The position numbers were made by a program, and so were the translations under genes. DNA of 64,000 nt from Anaerobaca sp035448545 (GTDB lineage Bacteria; Planctomycetota; Phycisphaerae; Sedimentisphaerales; Anaerobacaceae). A model generated the notes under the pieces. The model did no database searches. It saw only the letters and a list, made by a program, of their open reading frames with translations, and was not told the origin of the DNA. The stretch spans positions 5,368 to 69,367 of the forward strand of contig DAOTJE010000023.1 in NCBI GenBank assembly GCA_035448545.1, in the 5' to 3' direction. Below are positions 22,597 to 30,549 of the stretch, piece by piece. Each line of letters begins with the position of its first letter. Position 1 is the first letter of the stretch.

Positions 22597-25137
22597 ATGG
22601 CCTTCCGGAACGTGTTTGTCTACCCCAGATACCCCGAGAACCTCGAACGGCTGTACCGACTGGCCTACAATCTCTGGTCCACATGGAACTACGAGGCCAT
22701 TCGCCTGTTCTACCGCGTCGATGCGTCGCTGTTCCAGAAGGTCAAGCACAATCCCGTCAAGCTGTTGATGAGCCTTCCGCAGGAGCGCATCGACGAGCTG
22801 TCCCACGACGACGGCTTTCTCTTCGAGCTCAACGAAGTCTGGGAAAACTTCCAGGACTACATGTCGCATACGGAAAACAGCGAGCAGAACAAGGCGAACG
22901 CTCTGACACCGAACGACATCATCGCCTATTTCTCGATGGAGTTCGGACTGCACGAGTGCATTCCCATCTATGGCGGCGGCCTGGGCATTCTGGCGGGTGA
23001 TTTCCTCAAGGCGGCGTCGGATATGGCCCTTCCGATCATCGGCGTCGGCCTGATTTACCGGTTCGGCTACTTCACCCAGCGCGTCGATCTCGACGGCCTT
23101 CAGGAGGAGTTGTTCCTCGAGTTCGACAATCACCTCATCCCCCTCCACGAGGTCCGCGACGCCCGCGGGGAGATTGCCTACCTCGATATGACCCTGGGTC
23201 GAGAGCCTCTGAAGGTCAAGCTGTGGGAGATCCAGGTTGGGCGCACCCGATTGATCCTGCTCGATACCGACATCGAAGACAACCCGCCCGATTTCCGCGA
23301 CATCACGCGCGAACTGTACGTCGCCGACCGGGAGAAACGCCTCCAGCAGGAGGTCGTCCTCGGCATCGGCGGCGTCATGGCCCTGGAGCGACTGGACATC
23401 CATCCGACCATCTATCACATCAATGAGGGCCATTCGGCCCTGCTGGCGGTCGCCCGGCTCAAGCAGTTGATGCGGGACCGCAAGCTCAGCCTGCCGGAGG
23501 CCAAGGCCCTGATCCGAGCCTCCACCGTTTTCACGACGCATACGCCGGTCACGGCCGGCAACGAGAGCTTCAAGATGCCGCTGGTGAAAGAATACCTGGA
23601 GCCGGAGGCCGAAGCCCTCGGCCTCTCGTTCGAAGAGCTCGCGTCGTACGGCCTGTTCGGCGAGAACGAGGAGGTCTTCTGGATGCCTGCCGTCGCCATC
23701 CGGTTCGCCTCGCACGTCAACGGCGTCTCCAAGCTCCACGGCGAGGTCTCCCGCCACATGTGGGCCGACCTGTTTCCCGGCTGGCAGATCCGCGAGATCC
23801 CGATCGGCCATGTCACCAACGGCGTGCATCGCTCCTGGCTGAGCCAGCCCTTCACGGAACTGCTCAACCGGCACGTCGGCCCGACGTACATCTACTGCGC
23901 CAGCGACCGCGGGCTGTCCGGCAAGGTCGCTCACATCCCCGACGAAGACATCTGGGAGGCACACCGCAAAAACAAACAGAACCTTGTCACGTTCGTCCGG
24001 CGGAAACTCGCGGTGGACCTGGCCGCCAAGGGATTCATCCAAAGACGGATCGAGAACCTCACGCGTCTGCTGAATCCCGAATACATGACCGTCGTCTTCG
24101 CCCGACGGTTTGCCCGATACAAACGCGCCACCCTCGTGCTCAAGGACAAGGAACGTCTGGCGAAGATCCTGACCAACAGCAGCAAGCCGGTCCAACTGCT
24201 CTTTGCGGGCAAGGCCCACCCGGCGGACAAGGCCGGAAAGGAGATGATCCGCGAGGTTGTCCATTTCGCCAAAGATTACCGCCTCGAAGACCGGGTGATC
24301 TTCCTCGAAGACTACGACGTCGATATCGCCCGGCATCTGGCCTGGGGCGCCGACGTCTGGCTGAACACCCCCAGCCGGCCGAACGAGGCCAGCGGCACCT
24401 CCGGCATGAAGGCGGCCATGAACGGCGTCCTGAACCTCAGCGTCCTCGACGGCTGGTGGCCCGAAGCCTACGACGGCGAAAATGGATGGGCCATCACCGC
24501 CGGCCAGTACTACGAGCAGCCCGAACTGAAGGAGGTGGCCGAGGCCAACCAGATCTACGACCTGCTCGAAGCCGTTATTACCGAGATGTATTACGACCGC
24601 AACGAGGTCGGCATCCCCACACAATGGGTCGAGATGATGCGCCGCTCCATCGCCACCGCCTGCTCCGGGTTCAACATGAATCGTGTGCTGGCCGACTACG
24701 CCCGGCAATACTACATTCCGGCCAAGCGGCAGCTCCAGAGCCTTTCAGCCAACGACTGCGAGATGCTCCGGAAGGCCTTCCAGGGCCGGGACGCCCTGCT
24801 GAACAACTGGGACCGGGTGGTCATTCGCGACCTGTCCACCACCGTCGACCGCAAGGACCGTGTCTGCCAGGGCGAAAAGGTGGAGGTCCGCTGCATGGTC
24901 GACTTCCACGGCGCTCCGCCGGACGCGTTCGGCGTGGAGCTGTACCTGAGCCAGAACAACGTCGATGAGTTCACCGTGATCCCGATGACCGGCGGGGAGA
25001 TGCAAGGCCATTCGCGTCCCTACACCTGCTCGTTCGATATTGTCGAGCACGGCCTGCTCAGCATGAATGTGCGCATCCGCCCGGCCGACCCGATCCTGCG
25101 CGACTCGCACCCTGAACTGATCAAGTGGGCGCAATAA
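22597..25137 (+). CDS. glgP: Alpha-glucan phosphorylase (GT35)
   Basis: 846 residues from the ATG at 22597 (AAAGGAG upstream). It splits alpha-1,4-glucans with phosphate to release glucose 1-phosphate, in the cytoplasm. The short-type alpha-glucan phosphorylase features are visible: AYFSMEFGLHECIPIYGGGLGILAGDFLKAASDM, EGHSALLAVARLKQL, TTHTPVTAGNE, VFARRFARYKRATL, and EASGTSGMKAAMNGVLNLSVLDGWW, whose Lys is the expected pyridoxal-phosphate anchor. Residues beyond about 710 form an Ig-like C-terminal extension. Length and order fit the family. It is the only glycogen gene in the window. Confidence 0.95.
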   Translation: MAFRNVFVYPRYPENLERLYRLAYNLWSTWNYEAIRLFYRVDASLFQKVKHNPVKLLMSLPQERIDELSHDDGFLFELNEVWENFQDYMSHTENSEQNKANALTPNDIIAYFSMEFGLHECIPIYGGGLGILAGDFLKAASDMALPIIGVGLIYRFGYFTQRVDLDGLQEELFLEFDNHLIPLHEVRDARGEIAYLDMTLGREPLKVKLWEIQVGRTRLILLDTDIEDNPPDFRDITRELYVADREKRLQQEVVLGIGGVMALERLDIHPTIYHINEGHSALLAVARLKQLMRDRKLSLPEAKALIRASTVFTTHTPVTAGNESFKMPLVKEYLEPEAEALGLSFEELASYGLFGENEEVFWMPAVAIRFASHVNGVSKLHGEVSRHMWADLFPGWQIREIPIGHVTNGVHRSWLSQPFTELLNRHVGPTYIYCASDRGLSGKVAHIPDEDIWEAHRKNKQNLVTFVRRKLAVDLAAKGFIQRRIENLTRLLNPEYMTVVFARRFARYKRATLVLKDKERLAKILTNSSKPVQLLFAGKAHPADKAGKEMIREVVHFAKDYRLEDRVIFLEDYDVDIARHLAWGADVWLNTPSRPNEASGTSGMKAAMNGVLNLSVLDGWWPEAYDGENGWAITAGQYYEQPELKEVAEANQIYDLLEAVITEMYYDRNEVGIPTQWVEMMRRSIATACSGFNMNRVLADYARQYYIPAKRQLQSLSANDCEMLRKAFQGRDALLNNWDRVVIRDLSTTVDRKDRVCQGEKVEVRCMVDFHGAPPDAFGVELYLSQNNVDEFTVIPMTGGEMQGHSRPYTCSFDIVEHGLLSMNVRIRPADPILRDSHPELIKWAQ

Positions 25138-25204
25138 TCGCGCCGCGATCGCCTGGGTACGGACAAGGAAGTCCGCGGGTTTGTAGTGGAGTGAGGATCC
25201 GCCG

Positions 25205-26350
25205 ATGGAATGCTCGATCTCCTGGTGGAAGACATGTTGGTTGTGGCCTCTGCTGACCTGCTGCGTGTGCGACGCGGCGGCGCCATACCCGCGCATCGCG
25301 ATGCTCTGGTCGCCCGTTCGGGGCGACCGCTCACTCGAGAGCATGGCCCGGCACGACCTGATCATGACGGGAGTCAGCGGCTTCGGCCTGAAATACGACC
25401 GCGAGCCGACCGGGCTGGCCGAGGGGTTCACCGCCGACTCGGTCGAGCGGGCCAGGCAGCGCATCGCCGAATTGCGATCGCTCAATCCCAACGCTCCCAT
25501 CCTCGCGGAACTATACTTCTATGAGTATGGCGAAAGCTGGCTGCCGGAGGACCATCCGTGGTGGCTTCGCAAGGACGGGAAGCGCGAGCAATTCTGGCCG
25601 GGCACGTATCGCATGGACTGGTACAACGCCGAGTACCGCAGCCACGTGGCAAAACTCACGGCGGCGTTGAAGCAGGTCGGCCTCGACGGTGTTTTCTACG
25701 ACAATCTGCGAGAAGAAGCCGAGCCATGGGTCGCGTTTCTCAAGGAGGTCCGCCAGGCGGTGGGCGACGACTTCCTGCTCCTGGCCAATTCGGGCTATGC
25801 CGTGGGCCGGCACGACTTCGCGGCTCCGTACCTGAACGGAATCATGTATGAGTCCGGCTGGAGCCACGGTCGCACCGAGTGGGACGACTGTATCGCCAAG
25901 ATGCGCCACACCGAGTCCCTCCTTCGCAAGCCGACGATCAGCGTGATCGAGCGGTTCGAGAACATTGGCTCGCGAGCGGGCTGGCCGGGCGACCCGAATC
26001 GCGGCAAGAAGCCCCCTGCCGATCCGCAGGCCAGACGCTGGAGCCTCTGCTTCGCCCTGACGGTTGGCGACTTCCACTACCTGTTCTCCGACAACACCAG
26101 CCACCAGCACGACTGGTATCCCGAGTACGACGTCAAGATCGGCCTGCCGACCGCCCCCGGCGAGCGAGTCAGCTCCCACGTCTGGCGACGCAGCTATGAA
26201 AAGGCGCTCGTCGTGGTCAATCTGCCGGGCGCTGCCATGCCCTACACGATCGACCTCGACCACCCCGCCAAGGACTCCCTCTCAGGCCGCATGGGAACCC
26301 GCTTCATCATCGCTCCAGGCGACGGGGTTATTCTCGTGAAGGATGAGTAG
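25205..26350 (+). CDS. Putative exported glycoside hydrolase (GHL15-like TIM barrel)
   Basis: 381 residues with a short Cys/Trp-rich hydrophobic N-terminus that may be a signal peptide. The fold looks like a hypothetical glycosyl-hydrolase (GHL15-type) barrel: RIAMLWSPVRGDRSLESMARHDLIMTG, ILAELYFYEYGESWLPEDHPWWLRKDG, QVGLDGVFYDNLREEAEPW and GIMYESGWSHGR. Acidic residues at the ends of strands (Asp in FYDN, Glu in MYESG) are candidate catalysts. No characterised substrate is known. It follows the glucan phosphorylase by 67 bases, so co-transcription is possible. Confidence 0.72.
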   Translation: MECSISWWKTCWLWPLLTCCVCDAAAPYPRIAMLWSPVRGDRSLESMARHDLIMTGVSGFGLKYDREPTGLAEGFTADSVERARQRIAELRSLNPNAPILAELYFYEYGESWLPEDHPWWLRKDGKREQFWPGTYRMDWYNAEYRSHVAKLTAALKQVGLDGVFYDNLREEAEPWVAFLKEVRQAVGDDFLLLANSGYAVGRHDFAAPYLNGIMYESGWSHGRTEWDDCIAKMRHTESLLRKPTISVIERFENIGSRAGWPGDPNRGKKPPADPQARRWSLCFALTVGDFHYLFSDNTSHQHDWYPEYDVKIGLPTAPGERVSSHVWRRSYEKALVVVNLPGAAMPYTIDLDHPAKDSLSGRMGTRFIIAPGDGVILVKDE

Positions 26351-26443
26351 GCCCAAAGATTTCTCGCGATTCCAGCGTCACCATCAATGTAAGTAGTTTT
26401 CTTAAAATGATTTAGGACCTCTGCGCAAGTAGCAAGATCCCCA

Positions 26444-26489
26444 TTGACAGTGTGCTGTATCTATAGTACACTATACTTGTAGTTTACTA
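26444..26489 (+). promoter_or_regulatory. Promoter with twin TAGTnnACTA operators
   Basis: TTGACA (26444-26449), 17 bases, and TACACT (26467-26472) form a promoter. Two palindromes, TAGTACACTA (26464-26473) and TAGTTTACTA (26480-26489), lie on the -10 and start region with centres 16 bases apart. This is the type of site bound by YtrA-subfamily GntR repressors, so the regulator at 26519 probably represses itself. Confidence 0.72.
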
Positions 26490-26518
26490 TAACACCGAAC
26501 CATTGACGGAGCACTCTG

Positions 26519-26905
26519 ATGATTGAGTTCAAGCTGGATTTGAAGAGCGGCGTCCCCTTTCATCGCCAGATCGTGGACCAGATTCGCTATGGGATCGCGT
26601 CGGGCCGTCTGTTGCCCGGCGAGCAGTTGCCTACGGTCCGCGACTTGGCAGTCCAACTCCAGGTCAATCCTAACACGATCCGCAAAGCCTACTCGGAGCT
26701 GGAGATCCTGGGCATCCTGGACACGCAACAGGGGACCGGCACCTTCGTGAGTCACCGCGAGGTCGAGATCGGCGATGCCGAGAAACGCCGCATGCTCAAA
26801 CAGATCTGCGACGAGCTTGTCGCCCGCGGACACCAGTATAACCTGACACTCACAGATATTGTCGAGTACCTGCAAGGGAGGCCAGACCATGAGACTCAAA
26901 AGTAA
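26519..26905 (+). CDS. GntR family regulator, YtrA subfamily
   Basis: 128 residues. An N-terminal winged helix (PFHRQIVDQIRYGIASGRLLPGEQLPTVRDLAVQLQVNPNTIRKAYSELEILGILDTQQGTGTFV, about residues 12-76) is followed by a short C-terminal helix pair, the short form typical of YtrA, without a ligand domain. The stop overlaps the start of the slipin gene by 17 bases, so the two form an operon. It likely binds the twin palindromes just upstream. Confidence 0.93.
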   Translation: MIEFKLDLKSGVPFHRQIVDQIRYGIASGRLLPGEQLPTVRDLAVQLQVNPNTIRKAYSELEILGILDTQQGTGTFVSHREVEIGDAEKRRMLKQICDELVARGHQYNLTLTDIVEYLQGRPDHETQK

Positions 26906-27890
26906 GACCGCAGAACCCGTGGCGATTACGCGCAAGTATGTGGAGAGTTTCAAGACGCCCAGCGCCGAGATGAATCTGCCCGCTTTCCTGGCCGCGATGT
27001 TGATTCTGCTGGGCGGATTCGTCGTCAACCGTTACGTCGCCGGGCAGTGGACCACGATCCACCCGGTCGTGGTCGGCGTCACGATCTTCCTGGCGGTGTT
27101 CATCCTGTTCGCCCTCAAGGTCGCGAACCAGTGGGACCGCGCGGTCATCCTGCGCCTGGGCAAGTTCCACCGGCTCAAAGGGCCCGGCCCGTTCTTCATC
27201 GTTCCCATCGTCGAGAGCATCGTGCAGACGGTGGACATGCGCACCCGCGCAACGGACTTCAGCTCGGAATCCACCCTGACGAAAGACACCGTCCCGGTAA
27301 ACGTGGACGCCATCTGTTTCTGGATGGTCTGGGACGCGAAGAAGGCGATCCTGGAGGTGGAGAATTACTATCTGGCCATCGTGCTGTCCGCGCAGACCGC
27401 CCTGCGGGACATCATCGGCACGCACGAGCTGGCCGACATGCTTACCCATCGCGGCGAACTGGGCAACCGCCTGCGCGAAGTCCTCGACGAGAAGACCAAT
27501 CCCTGGGGCATCACCGTCCAATCCGTGGAGATTCGCGACATCATCATCCCGAAGGACCTGGAAGATGCGATGTCCAAGCAGGCGCAGGCCGAGCGGGAGC
27601 GCCAGGCGCGGATCATCCTGGGGACCGCCGAGACGGAGATCGCGCAGAAGTTCGCCCAGGCGGCCAAACAGTACGAGGCGAACCCGATGGCCATGCACCT
27701 TCGCGGCATGAACATGCTCTTCGAAGGCCTCAAAGAGAAAGGCTCGATGATCATCGTGCCCAGTTCGGCGCTGGAGACGATGAACCTCGGCGCCATGGGC
27801 GGCCTGGCGGCCCTGAGCCAGACCCACACGGACAGGCCGGAACACGATGCGAGTAGCGCAGGACGCGCGAATCGCGGCTCTACGGACTGA
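26889..27890 (+). CDS. Slipin/SPFH (band 7) membrane protein
   Basis: 333 residues from the ATG at 26889 (GGGAGG upstream), inside the regulator gene's end. Two hydrophobic segments (about 30-50 and 57-78) precede a band 7 domain: VANQWDRAVILRLGKFHRLKGPGPFFIVPIVESIVQTVDMR, then a prohibitin-like body and a Glu/Gln/Ala-rich coiled coil (ERERQARIILGTAETEIAQKFAQAAKQYEA). Slipins form rings in membrane microdomains. Genes of this type usually pair with an NfeD protein, which is absent here; coupling to a YtrA-type regulator is less usual. Envelope stress is a reasonable guess. Confidence 0.9.
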   Translation: MRLKSKTAEPVAITRKYVESFKTPSAEMNLPAFLAAMLILLGGFVVNRYVAGQWTTIHPVVVGVTIFLAVFILFALKVANQWDRAVILRLGKFHRLKGPGPFFIVPIVESIVQTVDMRTRATDFSSESTLTKDTVPVNVDAICFWMVWDAKKAILEVENYYLAIVLSAQTALRDIIGTHELADMLTHRGELGNRLREVLDEKTNPWGITVQSVEIRDIIIPKDLEDAMSKQAQAERERQARIILGTAETEIAQKFAQAAKQYEANPMAMHLRGMNMLFEGLKEKGSMIIVPSSALETMNLGAMGGLAALSQTHTDRPEHDASSAGRANRGSTD

Positions 27891-28230
27891 TCGACACCAG
27901 GACAAAGCCCAGCACGACCAGGCCGATGGCCAGGTAGGCCTGAACGGAAAGGACCTCGCCCAGCAGCAGAACGCCGAGGACGTTGACGACCACAATGGAC
28001 GTGGCACTGAACAGGGCCATAGTCTTGCCGATTTGAAGGGCGCTGAAAACGTAGAGCTGGCCGAACATGGCGACCTGGCGGATCAGGAAGTACAGCACAA
28101 ACCACCAGCTCAGGAAGGTCGAGGCACTGAACGGACTGTGGCGCATGTTGGCCCGGGCGAGCAGGTCGCCCGTCGTGAACAGCAACTGCGTCGCGACAAT
28201 GATCACCAGCGGCGATCGCATCCAGGTCAT
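27880..28230 (-). CDS. Half-size DMT/EamA-like membrane protein
   Basis: 116 residues, almost wholly four membrane helices: LVIIVATQLLFTTGDLLA, TFLSWWFVLYFLIRQVAMF, ALFSATSIVVVNVLGVLLLG and VQAYLAIGLVVLGFVLVSI. This is half the size of EamA transporters and similar to small multidrug-type or 4-TMS DMT proteins that pair up in the membrane. It converges on the slipin gene with an 11-base overlap of their 3' ends. The substrate is unknown. Confidence 0.8.
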   Translation of the reverse strand: MTWMRSPLVIIVATQLLFTTGDLLARANMRHSPFSASTFLSWWFVLYFLIRQVAMFGQLYVFSALQIGKTMALFSATSIVVVNVLGVLLLGEVLSVQAYLAIGLVVLGFVLVSISP

Positions 28231-28436
28231 ACGAAGACAGAACCCGTCAACATCAAATCACAAGGGAGGTGTATCCCGATGACCATCGGGAGGGTCGGCA
28301 TCACTCTGCCCTGCTCCACTTTCATCCGGCCCGCAGGGATCACACCCCGCGGCCCACACAAAGCCGAGCAGCCTACCGACCCGCCCGGCCGCTGTCAATT
28401 CGATTCCGCCGCCGAGAACACCAGTAGACGGGAACA

Positions 28437-28465
28437 TTGCATTTTGTGCCGTGTCGTGATATCCT
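28437..28465 (+). promoter_or_regulatory. Promoter with predicted leaderless start for the DUF4160 gene
   Basis: TTGCAT (28437-28442), 17 bases, and TATCCT (28460-28465). The ATG at 28473 is only 8 bases from the -10 box and has no ribosome site, so the message probably starts at the codon itself. Confidence 0.5.
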
Positions 28466-28472
28466 ACAGCCT

Positions 28473-28712
28473 ATGAGCGCGACGGTCTTCAGGGTAGGTC
28501 CATACAGGTTCTACTTCTTCTCTCGCGAGGAGGAAAGACCGCACGTGCACACGACCTGCCCGGACGGGGAGGCGAAGTTCTGGCTTGAGCCTACGATATC
28601 GGTTGCCGCCAGCACAGGCCTTTCCGAGAAGCAGTTGAATGATCTTCTGAGGATTGTGGAGTCTCGAAAGAATGAGATCGCCGCAGCATGGAACGAGCAC
28701 TTCGAAGCTTGA
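28473..28712 (+). CDS. DUF4160 domain protein
   Basis: 79 residues from the ATG at 28473. The family pattern is visible: VFRVGPYRFYFFSREEERPHVHTTCPDGEAKFWLEP, then GLSEKQLNDLLRIVESRKNEIAAAWNEHF. DUF4160 proteins are small, His-containing, and regularly sit next to DUF2442 genes in toxin-antitoxin-like pairs. The biochemical role is not established. The DUF2442 gene overlaps its 3' end. Confidence 0.88.
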   Translation: MSATVFRVGPYRFYFFSREEERPHVHTTCPDGEAKFWLEPTISVAASTGLSEKQLNDLLRIVESRKNEIAAAWNEHFEA

Positions 28713-28932
28713 GGTGACGAACATTTCCGAACACGGTTTCTGGCTGTTCCACGAGGGCAGAGAGTACCTCCTGGACTACCGGCACTTCCCCTGGTTCAAG
28801 AAGGCCACGGTCGAACAGATATGCCACGTCGAGCTGTCCCACGGCACGCATCTCTATTGGCCCGATCTCGACGTGGACCTGACCTTTGACATCATCGAAC
28901 ACCCCGAGCGATACAAGCTCGCCAGCAGATAG
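28672..28932 (+). CDS. DUF2442 domain protein
   Basis: 86 residues from an ATG at 28672 that overlaps the upstream gene by 41 bases; a TTG at 28654 is an alternative. The core KLEVTNISEHGFWLFHEGREYLLDYRHFPWFKKATVEQICHVEL is the DUF2442 signature, resembling the fold of some NikR-like or antitoxin proteins. It is the usual partner of DUF4160, so the pair probably acts together. Function is unproven. Confidence 0.88.
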   Translation: MRSPQHGTSTSKLEVTNISEHGFWLFHEGREYLLDYRHFPWFKKATVEQICHVELSHGTHLYWPDLDVDLTFDIIEHPERYKLASR

Positions 28933-28986
28933 AGTGCCAACGCGAAGACAAGGAAGAAATGGCGAGGCGCGCATCAGCACAATGCT

Positions 28987-29340
28987 TCAGGCCAGGAGCA
29001 TGCGCATGGGTTGGAGGGTGCGGTCGAAGGGGTTGAAGACGAGGCCGAGGATCTCCAGCGTCACCACGCCCAGCAGTGCCTGATCGTTGGGCTCACCGAG
29101 AATCACGGGCGTATGGGCCCGGCCCTGAGGCAGCGTCAGATGCGCTTCGGACACGGACCGTTCGACGGTGGTGCCGTCAGCGAGCGCGAAGGTCATGCTG
29201 CGCTGGGGCTTGAGGCCGACGGCCTTCCAGACGTGTCGCGGCAGAACGGTGTACGTGGCCCCGCTGTCAACAAGGAATCTCACTTCTGCCTGCTTGCCAC
29301 GAGGGCCTTTGACCCGCCCTTGAATGTACGTAATGCCCAT
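28987..29340 (-). CDS. Retropepsin-like aspartic protease domain protein
   Basis: 117 residues from the ATG at 29340 (AGGGTGG upstream). The motif FLVDSGATYTVLPRHVWKAVGL (about 28-49) carries the catalytic Asp-Ser-Gly of retroviral-type aspartic proteases, and the later LGVVTLEILGLVFNP matches the second conserved strand. One Asp per chain means it would work as a homodimer, as in the retropepsin-like clan AA proteins of bacteria. There is no signal peptide and the partner or substrate is unknown. Confidence 0.8.
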   Translation of the reverse strand: MGITYIQGRVKGPRGKQAEVRFLVDSGATYTVLPRHVWKAVGLKPQRSMTFALADGTTVERSVSEAHLTLPQGRAHTPVILGEPNDQALLGVVTLEILGLVFNPFDRTLQPMRMLLA

Positions 29341-29513
29341 GGTCGCCACCCTGTCTTGTCCGGTTCTATCCGTATTGTACCAGGCCGATCCCATGTGAAC
29401 AAGCCCCGCGTCGAGGACCGTTCCCACATCCCGCCGCAGGTTTTCCAGCGAGGGCCAGATGCTTCGGCTTCGCCTCAGCATGACACGCGCCGCCTCATCG
29501 AGGTGAGCGCGTG

Positions 29514-30494
29514 TCAGCTTCGCCAAGGCCGTGCGCGGTTCTGGACGGCGGCGAGGGTCTCGTTGGCGATCTTCGCGTCCTCGGCGATCTCGAAGTCGAA
29601 CATGCCGGCTAGGCAGTGGTCGGCGCCGTTTTCGAAGACATACTTGAACGCGTCGCGCGGCGGGATCGCTCCGGCGGCCATCACCTTGAACGCGATCCAC
29701 GGCTTGGTGACCTTCTTCATCACCTCGATCGTCTCGGCCGGGTCCTTGCACCAGTAGCCGGGAACCTCGTTGTAAGCGTTCTTCAGCTCGTGCGGCTTGG
29801 GCGCGCTCGGATAGTTGTGGTGGTGGAACGTCTTGATATAGAAGTCGGCCGGAATGTTGTGCTTCTCGCACTGGACGATCACGTTCAGATCGTGGCCCCC
29901 GACGCCCGAGGGCACGCCGAGGTCCTTGGCGATCTCGACGGCCTTGCGGACCAGGTCCATCCGCCCCTGGGCGCAGAGCGGGTCGGCACGGACACCCCAG
30001 AGATAGATGGCGTCGGTGCCGTTGTCGACCAGCTCCCTGGTCATCTCGGCGTACGCCTTCATGTCGTCGGTGATCTCCGCGATCGGGCAGATGATCCATT
30101 GCATCTTGCCGCCGTAGCGCTGGCGATACCGCTTAAGCATCTCCACGATGCCGGGCGGGTTGTGGATGGAGAGCGTGTTGATCCCGTGCGCCTCGGCCAG
30201 CGCCATCGTCTCGTGGATCTTCTCTTCCGTGTTGTAGTGCGCGCAGAGACTGTAGACGTACTTGAGGTCCCGGCTGTGCGTGTAGTGCGTCAGGAGGTTG
30301 CCACCCAGCAGAATGCGACTGACTTCCATGTCGCCAATCCGGCCCATCGGCAGCGTCGCCTTCGAGCCCGGCTCCACCTTGATGTCGAGCCGGCCCTTCT
30401 CAGCGCCGTGGGCCGCACTCAGTGCCATCGATGCACCGGCCGAAGCGGCCAGCGTCTGCTTCATGAAGCTGCGACGATTCAGATTCGATGACAT
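29514..30494 (-). CDS. Tat-exported aldo/keto-reductase-like TIM-barrel protein
   Basis: 326 residues. A twin-arginine signal opens it (NRRSFMKQTLAASAGASMALSAAHGAEKG). The mature part resembles 10091-11062 in order and motifs: IGDMEVSRILLGGNLLTHYTHSRDLKYVYSL, MALAEAHGINTLSIH, AIYLWGVRADPLCA, VPSGVGGHDLNVIVQCEKHNIPADFYIKTFHHHNYP, WIAFKVMAAGAIPP. It ends an operon with the Gfo-type oxidoreductase and DUF1080-ThuA genes, which places it in exported sugar metabolism. Catalytic residues were not assigned. Confidence 0.78.
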   Translation of the reverse strand: MSSNLNRRSFMKQTLAASAGASMALSAAHGAEKGRLDIKVEPGSKATLPMGRIGDMEVSRILLGGNLLTHYTHSRDLKYVYSLCAHYNTEEKIHETMALAEAHGINTLSIHNPPGIVEMLKRYRQRYGGKMQWIICPIAEITDDMKAYAEMTRELVDNGTDAIYLWGVRADPLCAQGRMDLVRKAVEIAKDLGVPSGVGGHDLNVIVQCEKHNIPADFYIKTFHHHNYPSAPKPHELKNAYNEVPGYWCKDPAETIEVMKKVTKPWIAFKVMAAGAIPPRDAFKYVFENGADHCLAGMFDFEIAEDAKIANETLAAVQNRARPWRS

Positions 30495-30549
30495 CGTTCT
30501 CGTCCTCCTTCTTCTGCGAGGAACCCCTGTTTGTCTGCAAGAGCACGGT

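Noticed and set aside
22480..24708. Long minus-strand frame of 742 residues over the glucan phosphorylase
   Set aside because: The plus strand encodes all phosphorylase motifs. The minus frame is a composition effect of high GC third positions.
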